64,000 nucleotides of DNA from JABCYV01 sp963696025 (GCA_963696025.1 CAVOII010000011.1:1-64000), one strand, 5' to 3'; shown: positions 8,584 through 16,717, counted from the stretch's first letter. Made by a program: numbers and translations. Notes: generated by a model not told the origin, from the sequence alone.

Positions 8584-9306
8584 TCATGCCGCCATCGACG
8601 TATAGCTACTTTCGTCAGAAGCGAGAAACGACACCACTTTGGCAATCTCGTCCAAGGTTCCGGTGCGACCGAGGGGTATATTGCCCACGACGCTGTCTGC
8701 GTGCTGCTTGACTTGTTCTTCCGTCATCCCCAGCGAATTGCGATAGCCCGGCGAGGGAATTACGCCAGGACTAACAGCGTTCACGCGGATTTTGCGGTCT
8801 TTAAGATCCGTGGTAAAGGTACGCGCGAAAGAACGCACGGCGGCTTTGGATGCACTATAGACACTCATCGCGGGCGCTCCAGTACTGGCAACGATCGACG
8901 CATTCAGAATAACGGAGCTTCCATCCTTAAGAAGCGGAAGCGCCTTTTGCACGGTGAACAGTAGACCCTTGACGTTCGCGTTGAAAGTGTTGTCGAAATG
9001 CTCTTCGGTGATTGCGGCAAGCGGGGCGAATTGTCCGGTGCCGGCGTTGGCGAATAGAATGTCGATGTGCCCCTTCTGCTGCTTCACAGTGGCGTACAAA
9101 CGATCGAGATCCGCAAGGTTTGAGACGTCGCCCTGCACTGCGGTAATACTCTTACCGATCTGCTTCACCGCCGCGTCGAGTTCGCCCTGACGGCGGCCCG
9201 TGATAAAGACGTACGCGCCCTCCGCAACGAAGCGTTGTGCCGTAGCAAGACCGATTCCGCTATTGCCTCCGGTGATGACTGCTACTTTTCCTTCTAGCTT
9301 ACTCAT
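8584..9306 (-). pseudogene. SDR oxidoreductase with 3' deletion and frameshift
   Basis: The open frame gives 240 residues of a classical SDR: VAVITGGNSGIGLATA, then NAGTG, Ser in VILNASIVAS, YSASK and VNAVSPGVI. The family normally closes with SSY-VTG-x-E-L-F-VDGG-M-x-Q-I and a stop. Here SSY is followed by two bases (AC) and then, in another frame, by codons for V-D-G-G-M-T-Q-I and a stop. About 19 bases encoding the VTGxELF segment are thus missing, and the frame ends early as SSYTSMAA. The catalytic core is intact, but a conserved part of the dimer and substrate region is lost. AGGAGA lies 5-10 bases before the ATG. It is divergent from a TetR gene. Confidence 0.8.
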
Positions 9307-9399
9307 GAGCTTTCTCCTGTTTGATTTCCTGTTTCTCATTGCATATTTCCGTACTGCTTGGTACAGATGTCACGCGCGACTGAACGGTTGCAATATTTG

Positions 9400-9411
9400 T
9401 ACCGATAGGTA
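9400..9411. promoter_or_regulatory. Candidate TetR operator in divergent SDR/TetR promoter
   Basis: TACC-GATA-GGTA is a perfect inverted repeat 23 bases before the TetR start codon. The half-site AGGTATGG recurs right at the start codon region (9428-9435), and a looser GTAC-tgcttg-GTAC lies at about 9350-9363. Position between a TetR gene and its divergent SDR partner suggests joint control. This is inference from symmetry. Confidence 0.5.
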
Positions 9412-9434
9412 TGGAAGAGGCATCATAAATAGGT

Positions 9435-10043
9435 ATGGAACGGAACAAATCGCCAAAACGAATGGGACGTCCCCGCTGCTTCGATATCGACCGAGCGTTG
9501 AACCGTGCGCTGGTGGTGTTCTGGCGAAAGGGATATGAGGGCGCGTCTCTGTCGGACCTGACCAAAGCTGTGGGCGTCAATCGTCCGAGTCTGTATGCCG
9601 CCTTTGGCGACAAAGAAGCGCTGTTCCGCAAGGTGCTCGACCGTTACTTGAAGGGCCCGGCGGCCTACACCCAAGAGGCATTGAGGGAGCCGACCGCCCG
9701 CGCAGTAGTGGAACGATTGTTCCTGGGTGCGGTCGATTTGAACACAGCCCGGCGCAATCCCGGTGGGTGCCTCATGGTGCAAGGTGCGCTTGCGTGTGGC
9801 GAGGCGGCCGATTCCATCCGGCAGGAACTGACCGCCTGCCGCGCGGCGGGTGAAGCTGCGATGCGCCGGCGTTTCGAGCGTGCGAAATCAGAAGGTGACC
9901 TACCGACTAATGTGAACCCTGCTGATCTTGCTCACTACATCGCGACGGTCCTCTACGGAATGGCAGTTCAGGCAGCGGGCGGCGCAAGCCGAAGTAAATT
10001 ACAGCGCGTAGTCGAGATGGCGCTGCGAACGTTGCCGATGTGA
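9435..10043 (+). CDS. TetR/AcrR family regulator
   Basis: A 202-residue regulator with the MGRPRCFDIDRALNRALVVF opening at residues 10-29 and the HTH ASLSDLTKAVGVNRPSLYAAFGDKEALF. The C-terminal domain includes NPGGCLMVQGALACGEAA, the Cys-containing segment common in the subgroup near SDR genes. It is divergent from the SDR gene at 8584-9306 with 128 bases between starts, the classical layout for a repressor and its target. Because that target now carries a frameshift, the regulator may be left mainly with autoregulation. Confidence 0.92.
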   Translation: MERNKSPKRMGRPRCFDIDRALNRALVVFWRKGYEGASLSDLTKAVGVNRPSLYAAFGDKEALFRKVLDRYLKGPAAYTQEALREPTARAVVERLFLGAVDLNTARRNPGGCLMVQGALACGEAADSIRQELTACRAAGEAAMRRRFERAKSEGDLPTNVNPADLAHYIATVLYGMAVQAAGGASRSKLQRVVEMALRTLPM

Positions 10044-10308
10044 GACAGCCCGTGGTCCACCTTTGTCGGAAGCGACACCCGCCGACGCTTGTCTGAATCG
10101 AGACCGGGCCCGAGCCGAGAAGGCGCAGGATTGTTCCTGAAATGTCCCCATATATTTGCCCTGGAATGGCCGGGTCAAATCCGCGATTGCGGGCGGATGA
10201 CAGGCAAACCGGAGGTAAGCGCGGATTTGCGTTCTGATGGGCCACCGGTCCACTCCTGGGCTGGCGGAGATCAACGGGTTGCCGGCAAGCAGCACGGCTG
10301 AGATTGGG
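10044..10308. other. Non-coding stretch before attachment-like repeat
   Basis: No convincing gene. The open frames on both strands overlap one another and show no domain. The sequence runs directly into the tRNA-Phe-like repeat, so it may be the decayed right end of an integrated element. Confidence 0.4.
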
Positions 10309-10466
10309 GCCGACGCTTAGGCGAACATCGGCGCTGGTCACAGAGTGGTCACAAAACTGGGGCTACTCTGCAAAGTTAAGTTGTTGAAGGACAAGGGGGA
10401 TACGCTGGTAGTACGCAGCCCTGAAAAGGCTGGCGTCGGCGGTTCAACTCCGTCCCTGGCCACCAT
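10309..10466 (+). repeat. Attachment-like direct repeat, copy 1, with tRNA-Phe 3' fragment
   Basis: The last about 50 bases fold as the 3' part of tRNA-Phe. There is an anticodon stem CAGCC/GGCTG with loop CTGAAAA (anticodon GAA at 10423-10425), a T-arm GGCGG-TTCAACT-CCGTC, an acceptor strand CCTGGCC, A, and CCA at 10463-10465. The expected 5' acceptor GGCCAGG and a normal D-stem are absent, so this is not a working tRNA. The upstream part translates as EHRRWSQSGHKTGA, like the tail of a tyrosine recombinase (inference). A second copy lies at 16424-16579. Confidence 0.75.
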
Positions 10467-10623
10467 GTTTTCAATCACTTACTTCTGCTCTCAACCCTCA
10501 TTTTGTTCCAATTTGTTCCAAAAAACTTAAAGCTGGCCCTACCGGGTTCGCCTGCTCAGTAGTGGCTTGCCGTAAAGCAACGGGCAAGCTCCAGCGCCGA
10601 TCTCTGTCTTTGGAGGACTTTCT

Positions 10624-10932
10624 ATCACCACATTTACCCTACGTGCTTCGGAGGCGTTCGCAGAACGGCTCGCCTCGGCTGAGATGCGTTCCTGGCTGGA
10701 TGAGTTCCTCCGCCAGCCCCACACTCTGCCACCTGATCCAGGCTCAGGATATGGGCGTGTCTCTCTGACCCTGCCAGAAAGTGCCGTGAGCGCTGCCTAT
10801 TGTCAGTGCAGTGTCAGCTCAGCTCTGGGGAGGATCGCTCTTGAGCGTCTGGGAGTCCCAAGACCGACCGTGCCACAGCTTCCCCGCGTGCCTGCTCCTA
10901 CAACGCGAATCATCGGAAGACAAGCTGTGTGA
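10624..10932 (+). CDS. Small unrecognised protein, uncertain start
   Basis: The frame reads TTFTLRASEAFAERLASAEM and onward for about 100 codons, with amphipathic segments and a clean stop. GGAGG at 10612-10616 is followed at a normal distance by ATC (10624), not by ATG or GTG. The first ATG is at 10684. Either the start has mutated, or an unusual start is used, or translation begins internally at 10684. I do not recognise the family. It lies just inside the second putative element, next to a small winged-helix gene, as cargo or element-maintenance genes often do. Confidence 0.4.
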   Translation: MTTFTLRASEAFAERLASAEMRSWLDEFLRQPHTLPPDPGSGYGRVSLTLPESAVSAAYCQCSVSSALGRIALERLGVPRPTVPQLPRVPAPTTRIIGRQAV

Positions 10933-11189
10933 AATTGCGCTGCTACTCCGCAAGAAAACCCTTCTCAAGCGGGAGCAATTGCAGCAGCGCTGATACACGC
11001 TTTCTTGTGGATGTTGATTATTAGGGCATGGCTTTTCCTTAATTCTCGCAAGAACAAGATGCCGAAAGCGGCAGGACAAAAATGACGCCCAAAGTGCTTG
11101 TTTCTTGGAATTTTCTTTTTTCGGTCTTTCGGGGTAGCTAATCGGCTAGTTTTTGCTAACTGCTACTGCATGATTTATGGGAGTGCAAC

Positions 11190-11474
11190 ATGACAATTCC
11201 GCCACGTATCCGTTCGCCTCGATATAACAAACTAAAGAAACACACCTTAGAGACATTCGAACGTCGTGCTGGATGGATCAGTCCGCCTGAATGGGCGGTC
11301 TTGGTTGGCTTTTATCCGGTGCGTGCGGCATATTCCTATCTGCTGCGATTGCATCGGTTCGGCCTTCTCGAACGGCAGGAGAGTCCAAGAGGCGTTCTCT
11401 ATAGCCTCTCCGAGAAGGGGAGGCAGCGCATTGCTTGGCTCGGTCAACGAGATCGGAGTAGGGATCGCGATTAG
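11190..11474 (+). CDS. Small winged-helix-like protein
   Basis: A 94-residue basic protein, MTIPPRIRSPRYNKLKKHTL at the N-terminus. Its middle and end (GWISPPEWAVLVGFYPVRAAYSYLLRLHRFGLLERQ, then GVLYSLSEKGRQRIAWL) have the helix-helix-wing pattern of a winged HTH, resembling MarR/ArsR-like minimal DNA-binding units. GGAGTG lies 6-11 bases before the ATG. The intron 3' junction on the other strand falls at or next to its stop codon, so the C-terminal RDRSRDRD could be affected by the insertion. Function unknown. Confidence 0.6.
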   Translation: MTIPPRIRSPRYNKLKKHTLETFERRAGWISPPEWAVLVGFYPVRAAYSYLLRLHRFGLLERQESPRGVLYSLSEKGRQRIAWLGQRDRSRDRD

Positions 11475-11596
11475 TAGGGTCGAGGACTGGCGCGATGCCC
11501 AAGAGATCTTGTGGGCTCGTTTCCAGTCCCCCGCCTCATCAAACCCATCGTGCCGATTTCCAGCAATGGGCTTACCTGCGAGCTTCGTAGCAAGGG

Positions 11597-12916
11597 TTAT
11601 GAGACCGATCCGGTCGGTTGGGCTTTCGACAGGGGTTCGAGGCGACGAAGCTGATACTGGTTGAAGAGCCCCAGCTTCTCGTAGAGCCACTGTCTACTCC
11701 ACCGGTTCCATCCGAATCCTGAGCGCTGCCGGGCACGCATCAAGTGTCGTCGAATCTTCTTATCTACCCAGTCTTGGATAAACGAAAAGCACCGGCTCGA
11801 GTGTCCTACTGCAAAGTAGTTCACCCAGCCTCGCAGAATCGGGTTGATCAGCTCGATCACTCGTTCTGCGGGTTGGCTGACATATCGTCGGAAGATCTCC
11901 CGGAGCTTTGCCAGTAGCGCCGTTCGCTTCTTCAATCTCGGCACATACTGGGGTCGCCACACCTTGTTACGGCTTAGGATGCGTCGATATTCAAATCCCA
12001 GGAAGCAGAAACTCTCTCCCTTCGTTAAGTCCACCATCCGGCTTTTCTCTTCGTTGATCTCCACTCCGAGTTTGGCAAACTCTTCCCGCAACCGTTTTTC
12101 CACCGCCTTCACGAGCCAGTCCTGTCGCGGATGGGAGTCAATCAATATCACCAGATCATCCGCAAAACGTGCGTATTGAACGTGGGTGTATTTTCCGCGA
12201 CGCGTGGTGGTTATCGCCTTCTCCAGCATCCGGTCTACCTCCGTGAGATAGACGTTACTGAGCAGGGGTGATACCACACCGCCTTGCGGAACTCCCTTTT
12301 TCCCAGTCGCCTTCAGGATCATCTTGAGGAGGTGCATCACCGCCGCGTCTTGCACCCTCCGCCCCACCTTTTTGAGCAGCCAAGCATGCTGCACATTGTC
12401 AAAGTAGGAGCGCAGGTCCACGTCGATGACACGAGTCTTTTCCTCGACAATCGCTTGTGCCACTCGGTTCACCGCTTGATGAGCTGTTCGTTTCGGTCGG
12501 TATCCGTACGATCCCGATTGGAAGTCGGCTTCGAAGATCGGCTCCAGGATGAGCTTGAGCGCCCCCTGGACCACGCGGTCACGAATCGCAGGAATCGAAA
12601 GGACTCGTATCTTGTTACCTCCGTCCTTCGCGATTTCTTTCTTCCGTGCCTGCATGGGCCGATACGTGTTTGTGACCAGTTCACCTTGGATCTGTTTCAG
12701 AAAACCCTCTACTCCGCTTTCTTCAATAGCCTCAAACGTGACCCCATCGATTCCGGGAGCCCCGTCGTTTCTCTTGGCCATTTGGTAGGCTTCGTACAGC
12801 GTTTCCGTTTTGCAGACGTGAACATACAGTCCCCAAAAGCGCCAGGCTGGTTCAGCCTTCGCCTTGATGTATAGGCTCCTCCTCAGGTCTTGCAAACTGA
12901 TGGGTGCTTTTATCAT
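11597..12916 (-). CDS. ltrA: Group II intron reverse transcriptase/maturase
   Basis: A 439-residue protein. The reverse transcriptase domain (about residues 40-310) contains DGAPGIDGVTFEAI, SYGYRPKRTAHQAV, DVDLRSYFDNV, GVPQGGVVSPLLSNVYL and the catalytic box ARFADDLVIL (FADD where YADD is usual). The maturase domain X follows (RGWVNYFAVGHSSRCFSFIQ, then RSGFGWNRWSRQWLY). No HNH endonuclease domain is visible. It would help the intron RNA splice and reverse-splice into DNA. It appears intact. GGGAGG lies upstream of the ATG at 12916. Confidence 0.95.
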   Translation of the reverse strand: MIKAPISLQDLRRSLYIKAKAEPAWRFWGLYVHVCKTETLYEAYQMAKRNDGAPGIDGVTFEAIEESGVEGFLKQIQGELVTNTYRPMQARKKEIAKDGGNKIRVLSIPAIRDRVVQGALKLILEPIFEADFQSGSYGYRPKRTAHQAVNRVAQAIVEEKTRVIDVDLRSYFDNVQHAWLLKKVGRRVQDAAVMHLLKMILKATGKKGVPQGGVVSPLLSNVYLTEVDRMLEKAITTTRRGKYTHVQYARFADDLVILIDSHPRQDWLVKAVEKRLREEFAKLGVEINEEKSRMVDLTKGESFCFLGFEYRRILSRNKVWRPQYVPRLKKRTALLAKLREIFRRYVSQPAERVIELINPILRGWVNYFAVGHSSRCFSFIQDWVDKKIRRHLMRARQRSGFGWNRWSRQWLYEKLGLFNQYQLRRLEPLSKAQPTGSVS

Positions 12917-13540
12917 TCACCCTTGCCTCCCTTTTCTTGGAGTCATTACCCACAGCAGGGCCTCTTCGCTCCACGGCCATTACGCCGCTTCTCCGCTACT
13001 ACTGGCCCCTCCGCCACCCTCTCGCCTTTCCACCGATTTCCTGGTTTCGCCAGTTATACGGCTTCCCTGCTTCCGGCGATTTCTCGTCCGGGACGAGTAG
13101 GGCTTCTCCAGTTGCTTAGCGCATCCTTGTCCTCGTGCTGCCGCTATAACCCCGCCAGAGTGTCCCGCCACTTCAGCCAGTTTGCGACGGTCCATGCTGC
13201 CTTCGCCTCATGAAGGAAGGCTCGGCCTCTGGAGCTCCCGTTTCGAGGCCATTTGTGCGTTTACTTTCGTTGCGGCCCGATGACTCGCTCACCATCCTTA
13301 AGAGATGGCTTTGTCGATAGGCTTTCAGGATTTAGTTTCCTTCCTCCTTACTATCCAAGCTACAGGGCTCTGGCTTCTACCCTGGCGAGATTATCCTCAC
13401 TGTATGCACCAGCTTTCCGCTGGACACACCTTCATGCCGGTTTACCCCGGCGCTCTCCGAGTCGCCGACTGTCCGGGAGTTAGGCGCCCTTCATTCTGTT
13501 TCGGCCTCCGGCTGCGCTTGCCATCAGGATACTACCCTAT
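12917..13540. other. 5' part of the group II intron RNA, no separate gene
   Basis: Several overlapping plus-strand open frames of 70-107 codons occur here, rich in Pro, Ser, Leu and Arg. Such spurious frames are common opposite the structured 5' domains of group II introns. I interpret the stretch as intron domains I-III transcribed from the minus strand. Confidence 0.65.
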
Positions 13541-13541
13541 G

Positions 13542-13567
13542 TATTATTGAGTATGTACTCGATAATA
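13542..13567. promoter_or_regulatory. Palindromic operator in front of TetR gene
   Basis: TATTATTGAGTA and TACTCGATAATA are inverted 12-bp arms (11 of 12 matching) separated by TG. The site ends 10 bases before the GTG start of the TetR gene, covering the likely promoter or leader. It also borders the 5' side of the group II intron, so an alternative is that the stem-loop served as an intron target. Confidence 0.7.
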
Positions 13568-13577
13568 AGGGAGTTCG

Positions 13578-14153
13578 GTGGCGCGTCCTAAAAGCGAAGA
13601 CAAACGAAATGCGATCCTCGATGCCGCGACCCGCCTATTTGCTGAGCGAGGTCTTACCGCTGCCCCAACGTCAGAGATATCAAAACAAGCTGGCGTCGCC
13701 GAGGGAACTCTGTTTACGTACTTCAAGACCAAGGATGATCTGATCAATGCCCTTTACCGGGAGATCAAGCTGGAACTCGCAGACGCCATGATGTCGGATT
13801 TCCCTCGGAAGAAGAATGTTCGTACCAGGCTGCGACATGTATGGGATCGTTATGTGAAGTGGGGCATTGCAAACCCTAAGCAGCGCAAGGTGCTCGCGCA
13901 ACTACAGGTTTCGGAGGTACTCACCAAAGAGTCCAGAGACGCCGGCAGCGCGCCGTTCGTCGAATTCCAAACCATGATTCGTGACGCGATTGAGCAGCGC
14001 CTCTTTCGGAGCGAGCTGCCGGTGGAACTTATCTCGAAGGCGTTAGCAGCTTTGGTGGAGGCGACGATAGACCTTACGGCATCGAACCCGTCCAGGGCGA
14101 AACACTACCGGGATAGCGGCTTTCAAATGTTTTGGTCCGGCGTAACCAAGTAA
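13578..14153 (+). CDS. TetR/AcrR family regulator (GTG start)
   Basis: A 191-residue regulator beginning with GTG (M)ARPKSEDKRNAIL. The HTH is AAPTSEISKQAGVAEGTLFTYFKTKDDLI (about residues 27-55) and the C-terminal helical domain resembles that of AcrR-like repressors. AAGGGAG stands 4 bases upstream of GTG, and the palindrome at 13542-13567 is directly adjacent. The downstream SDR and aldo/keto reductase genes on the same strand are the likely regulon. The ligand is unknown. Confidence 0.92.
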   Translation: MARPKSEDKRNAILDAATRLFAERGLTAAPTSEISKQAGVAEGTLFTYFKTKDDLINALYREIKLELADAMMSDFPRKKNVRTRLRHVWDRYVKWGIANPKQRKVLAQLQVSEVLTKESRDAGSAPFVEFQTMIRDAIEQRLFRSELPVELISKALAALVEATIDLTASNPSRAKHYRDSGFQMFWSGVTK

Positions 14154-14267
14154 CGGGTCATTGCATCTAATAAATGAGTGAGTAATCACACTAGACTCTG
14201 TTCGCGAAGCCAGCTGGCCGCGTCTAAGCGCCCATAGTCTATCTAAGAAGGAGAACGGAGGATTTTC

Positions 14268-15149
14268 ATGTCTAAGGTCTGGTTGATTACGGGAAGCGGA
14301 AACGGGTTGGGGAGGGACATCGCCGAGGCAGCGCTGGCCGCGGGGGACAGCGTGGTAGCTGGGGCGCGCCGGACGGAAGAACTGGCACCTCTGGTGGCGC
14401 AATACGGCGAGCGGGTGATGCCCGTGAAACTGGAAGTGCGCGACGAAGCCGCCGCAAAAGCGGCCGTGCGGTTGGCAGTGGATACATTCGGGCGGCTGGA
14501 CGTTCTGGTCAACAATGCCGGTTATGGGCAGTTTGCGCCGTTCGAGCAGATGAGCGCGGAGGATTTCCAGGCGATCGTGGACACATGCTTTTACGGCGTG
14601 GTGTACACAACACGCGCCGCGGTGCCGGTGATGCGTAAGCAGAAAAGCGGTCACATCTTTCAGGTGTCTTCGGTCGGTGGCCGCCACGCGGTTCCGGGCA
14701 ATACGCCGTATCACGCGGCGAAGTGGGCGGTGGGCGGTTTCAGCAACTCTCTGGCGATGGAAGTCGCGCCTTTCGGAGTCAAGGTCTGCACGCTAGAGCC
14801 GGGAGGTATTCGGACCAACTGGGCACGGCGGGCCGTTCAGAATGCGCCGGACTTGCTGCCGGAGTATGAGGCCACGGTCGGTTCGTTCCTGAAGATATTG
14901 CGAGGACTCGAAGGGCGTTCGGAAAGCGATCCGCGAAAGATCGCGGACGTGATTCTGCAACTGGCAAATAGCGACGAGGTGCCGGTGCGGCTGATCCTCG
15001 GTGTGGATGCGGAAAAGCGGGTGCAGCAAGCAGAAGCTGCGCGCGCGAGCGAGGCTGAGAAATGGCGATATCTCACTGTTTCAACGGTTTTTGAAGATGG
15101 GCGCTTCGACAGCCGATTGAATACGGCCAATAGCGGAATCAATTCCTGA
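14268..15149 (+). CDS. SDR family oxidoreductase
   Basis: A 293-residue SDR. Cofactor motif TGSGNGLGRDIA is at residues 8-19, then NNAGYG, catalytic Ser in FQVSSVGGRH and catalytic YHAAK. The C-terminus is extended and charged (EKRVQQAEAARASEAEKW), typical of the SDR group annotated as oxidoreductase/retinol dehydrogenase-like, with PGGIRTNWA after the active site. It carries a good upstream GGAG-rich site. The aldo/keto reductase gene starts 22 bases after its stop, implying one transcript. Confidence 0.92.
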   Translation: MSKVWLITGSGNGLGRDIAEAALAAGDSVVAGARRTEELAPLVAQYGERVMPVKLEVRDEAAAKAAVRLAVDTFGRLDVLVNNAGYGQFAPFEQMSAEDFQAIVDTCFYGVVYTTRAAVPVMRKQKSGHIFQVSSVGGRHAVPGNTPYHAAKWAVGGFSNSLAMEVAPFGVKVCTLEPGGIRTNWARRAVQNAPDLLPEYEATVGSFLKILRGLEGRSESDPRKIADVILQLANSDEVPVRLILGVDAEKRVQQAEAARASEAEKWRYLTVSTVFEDGRFDSRLNTANSGINS

Positions 15150-15171
15150 GTTGCATGAAAGGAGGACGAAT

Positions 15172-16206
15172 ATGAAATACAGATTACTCGGCAAGAGCGG
15201 ACTGCGGGTCTCCGAAGCGGCGCTAGGCACAATGACTTTCGGAGACGAGTGGGGATGGGGATCACCGAAGGCTGAAGCGCAGAGAGTCTATGAGACCTAC
15301 CGCGAGGCAGGCGGAAACTTCCTTGACACGGCGAATTTCTACACCAGCGGCACAAGCGAAAAATTCGTGGGTGAGTTCATCAAGGGCCATCGTGAGAGTG
15401 TCGTTCTAGCGACGAAATACTCCAATGCCGCGCCAGGGAACGATCCCAATGCGGCGGGGAATCACCGCAAGAGCATGATGCAAGCACTCGAAGCCAGTCT
15501 GAAACGATTGCAAACCGACTACATCGATCTGTACTGGGTGCACATCTGGGATGGGATTACGCCAGTGGAAGAAGTCATGCGCGGACTGGACGATCTCGTT
15601 CGCCAGGGCAAGGTTCTCTACGTCGGCATCTCGGACGCTCCCGCATGGTGGGTCGCCCAGGCAAATACTTTGGCGGAGCTTCGATGCTGGACACAGTTTA
15701 TTGGGTTGCAGATCGAATACAGTCTCATTGAGCGCACGGTTGAGCGCGAACTGATTCCCATGGCGAAAGCTTTGAACTTGGGGGTTCTGGCCTGGTCTCC
15801 CTTGGCGAAAGGCGTTTTGTCCGGGAAGTATCACGGGGCGGGTGAGGCCGACGGAGGGCGGATGAGCAATGAGGGAATGAAGGAATTCCTTCCCGAGGAA
15901 CAACGGGCGACGCGGATCATCTCGGCGGTGAAGGCGGTCTCCGAACAAGTTGGTCGCAGCATGGCGCAGGTCGCGCTTGCGTGGCTACGCCACCAAACGG
16001 TGCCAGTAATCCCGATCATGGGAGCGCGGAAGGTATCGCAACTCCAGGACAATCTCGCCAGTTTGGATCTGGAACTCTCCGCCGAACAATTGAAATCCCT
16101 CGATGAAGCAAGCCGAATCGAGCTCGGATTCCCCCAGAGTATTTACGAGAGAGAAATGGTTCGTTCAATTAGGTATGGCGGCACGTGGGATCGCTTGCTG
16201 CTCTAA
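15172..16206 (+). CDS. Aldo/keto reductase
   Basis: A 344-residue NADPH-dependent TIM-barrel reductase. The opening is MKYRLLGKSGLRVSEAALGT. The catalytic tetrad is recognisable: Asp in NFLDTANFYTSG with its Tyr, Lys in VVLATKYS, and His in DLYWVHIWDG. The C-terminal cofactor region has PIMGARKVSQLQDNL. It belongs to the Tas/YajO-like group. AAAGGAGGA precedes this ATG at ideal spacing, so the in-frame ATG at 15151 is not favoured. It probably forms an operon with the SDR gene and is the last gene before the second tRNA-like repeat. Confidence 0.95.
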   Translation: MKYRLLGKSGLRVSEAALGTMTFGDEWGWGSPKAEAQRVYETYREAGGNFLDTANFYTSGTSEKFVGEFIKGHRESVVLATKYSNAAPGNDPNAAGNHRKSMMQALEASLKRLQTDYIDLYWVHIWDGITPVEEVMRGLDDLVRQGKVLYVGISDAPAWWVAQANTLAELRCWTQFIGLQIEYSLIERTVERELIPMAKALNLGVLAWSPLAKGVLSGKYHGAGEADGGRMSNEGMKEFLPEEQRATRIISAVKAVSEQVGRSMAQVALAWLRHQTVPVIPIMGARKVSQLQDNLASLDLELSAEQLKSLDEASRIELGFPQSIYEREMVRSIRYGGTWDRLLL

Positions 16207-16423
16207 GTGCGGCACTTCAGTCAGAATGGTGATGCAGGTGCCGGCGTTTAAGCTTTCCCCTTGCTCCAAGTGACGGAGACAAGCAGCCTCCAGCGTTCTG
16301 ATCGGTCGTCATCCATGGTTCGGGGCCCGACGGGAGGAAAAACAAGAGAAGAGATTGGAGGGCCTCGCCGTCAAAACAAGCGGGTCTCAAGACATTCTCG
16401 AATTCTTGATGCTTAGCTTCCGA
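16207..16423. other. Non-coding stretch before second attachment-like repeat
   Basis: No gene, hairpin terminator or promoter is clear. It occupies the same position relative to repeat copy 2 as 10044-10308 does to copy 1, but I see no obvious similarity between the two stretches. Confidence 0.4.
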
Positions 16424-16579
16424 GCCGACGCTAGGCGAACATCGGCGCTGGTCACAGAATGGTCACAAAACTGGGCCACTCTGCGAAGTTAAGTTATTCA
16501 AGAATGATGGGGATAAGTTGGTAGTACGCAGCCCTGAAAAGGCTGGCGGCGGCGGTTCAACTCCGTCCCTGGCCACCAT
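16424..16579 (+). repeat. Attachment-like direct repeat, copy 2, with tRNA-Phe 3' fragment
   Basis: Nearly identical to 10309-10466. It has the same recombinase-tail-like start (EHRRWSQNGHKTG), the same anticodon arm with CTGAAAA loop, the same T-arm and CCTGGCC-A-CCA ending at 16578. The copies differ mainly in the 30 bases before GGTAG, where the missing tRNA 5' half would be. Accessory genes lie before it and more ordinary chromosomal genes after it, so this is a candidate right boundary of the accessory region. Confidence 0.75.
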
Positions 16580-16717
16580 CATTCGCGCATTCGCTACAAC
16601 TTCAGTGCGGCCAAGATCGTCCGGGACCGCTTAACCGCGCGATGTACCTGATATGATCTTGAGCAAATTCGCTGAGTTGACGTCCCAGACCGTATACCCT
16701 TCGTGTGGCAGATAGCA

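Larger units (their letters stand above)
11475..13540 (-). mobile_element. Group II intron with maturase ORF
   Basis: The minus-strand RNA contains a maturase ORF in the domain IV position. Downstream of it is a domain V-like hairpin with arms around CCCAT/ATGGG and a GAAA turn (plus-strand 11544-11570). Then comes a domain VI-like stem, GGACTGG/CCAGTCC, ending near 11475. The 600 bases before the ORF are structured and GC-rich, as intron domains I-III are. The 3' end is placed within a few bases; the 5' end (about 13530-13541) is not certain because I could not find a clean GUGYG start. The element sits between a small wHTH gene and a TetR promoter. Confidence 0.8.

Noticed and set aside
10390..10465. 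A functional tRNA-Phe gene
   Set aside because: The 3' half is tRNA-like, but the 5' acceptor strand pairs at only about five of seven positions in copy 1 and hardly at all in copy 2 (16503-16578), and the D-arm is abnormal.
10345..10530. 61-codon frame across the first tRNA-like repeat
   Set aside because: It reads through the tRNA fragment; coding is unlikely. Only the short upstream recombinase-tail similarity is of interest.
12864..13550. Overlapping plus-strand open frames opposite the intron 5' region
   Set aside because: They mirror the structured RNA part of a group II intron on the other strand; such frames are commonly mis-annotated.
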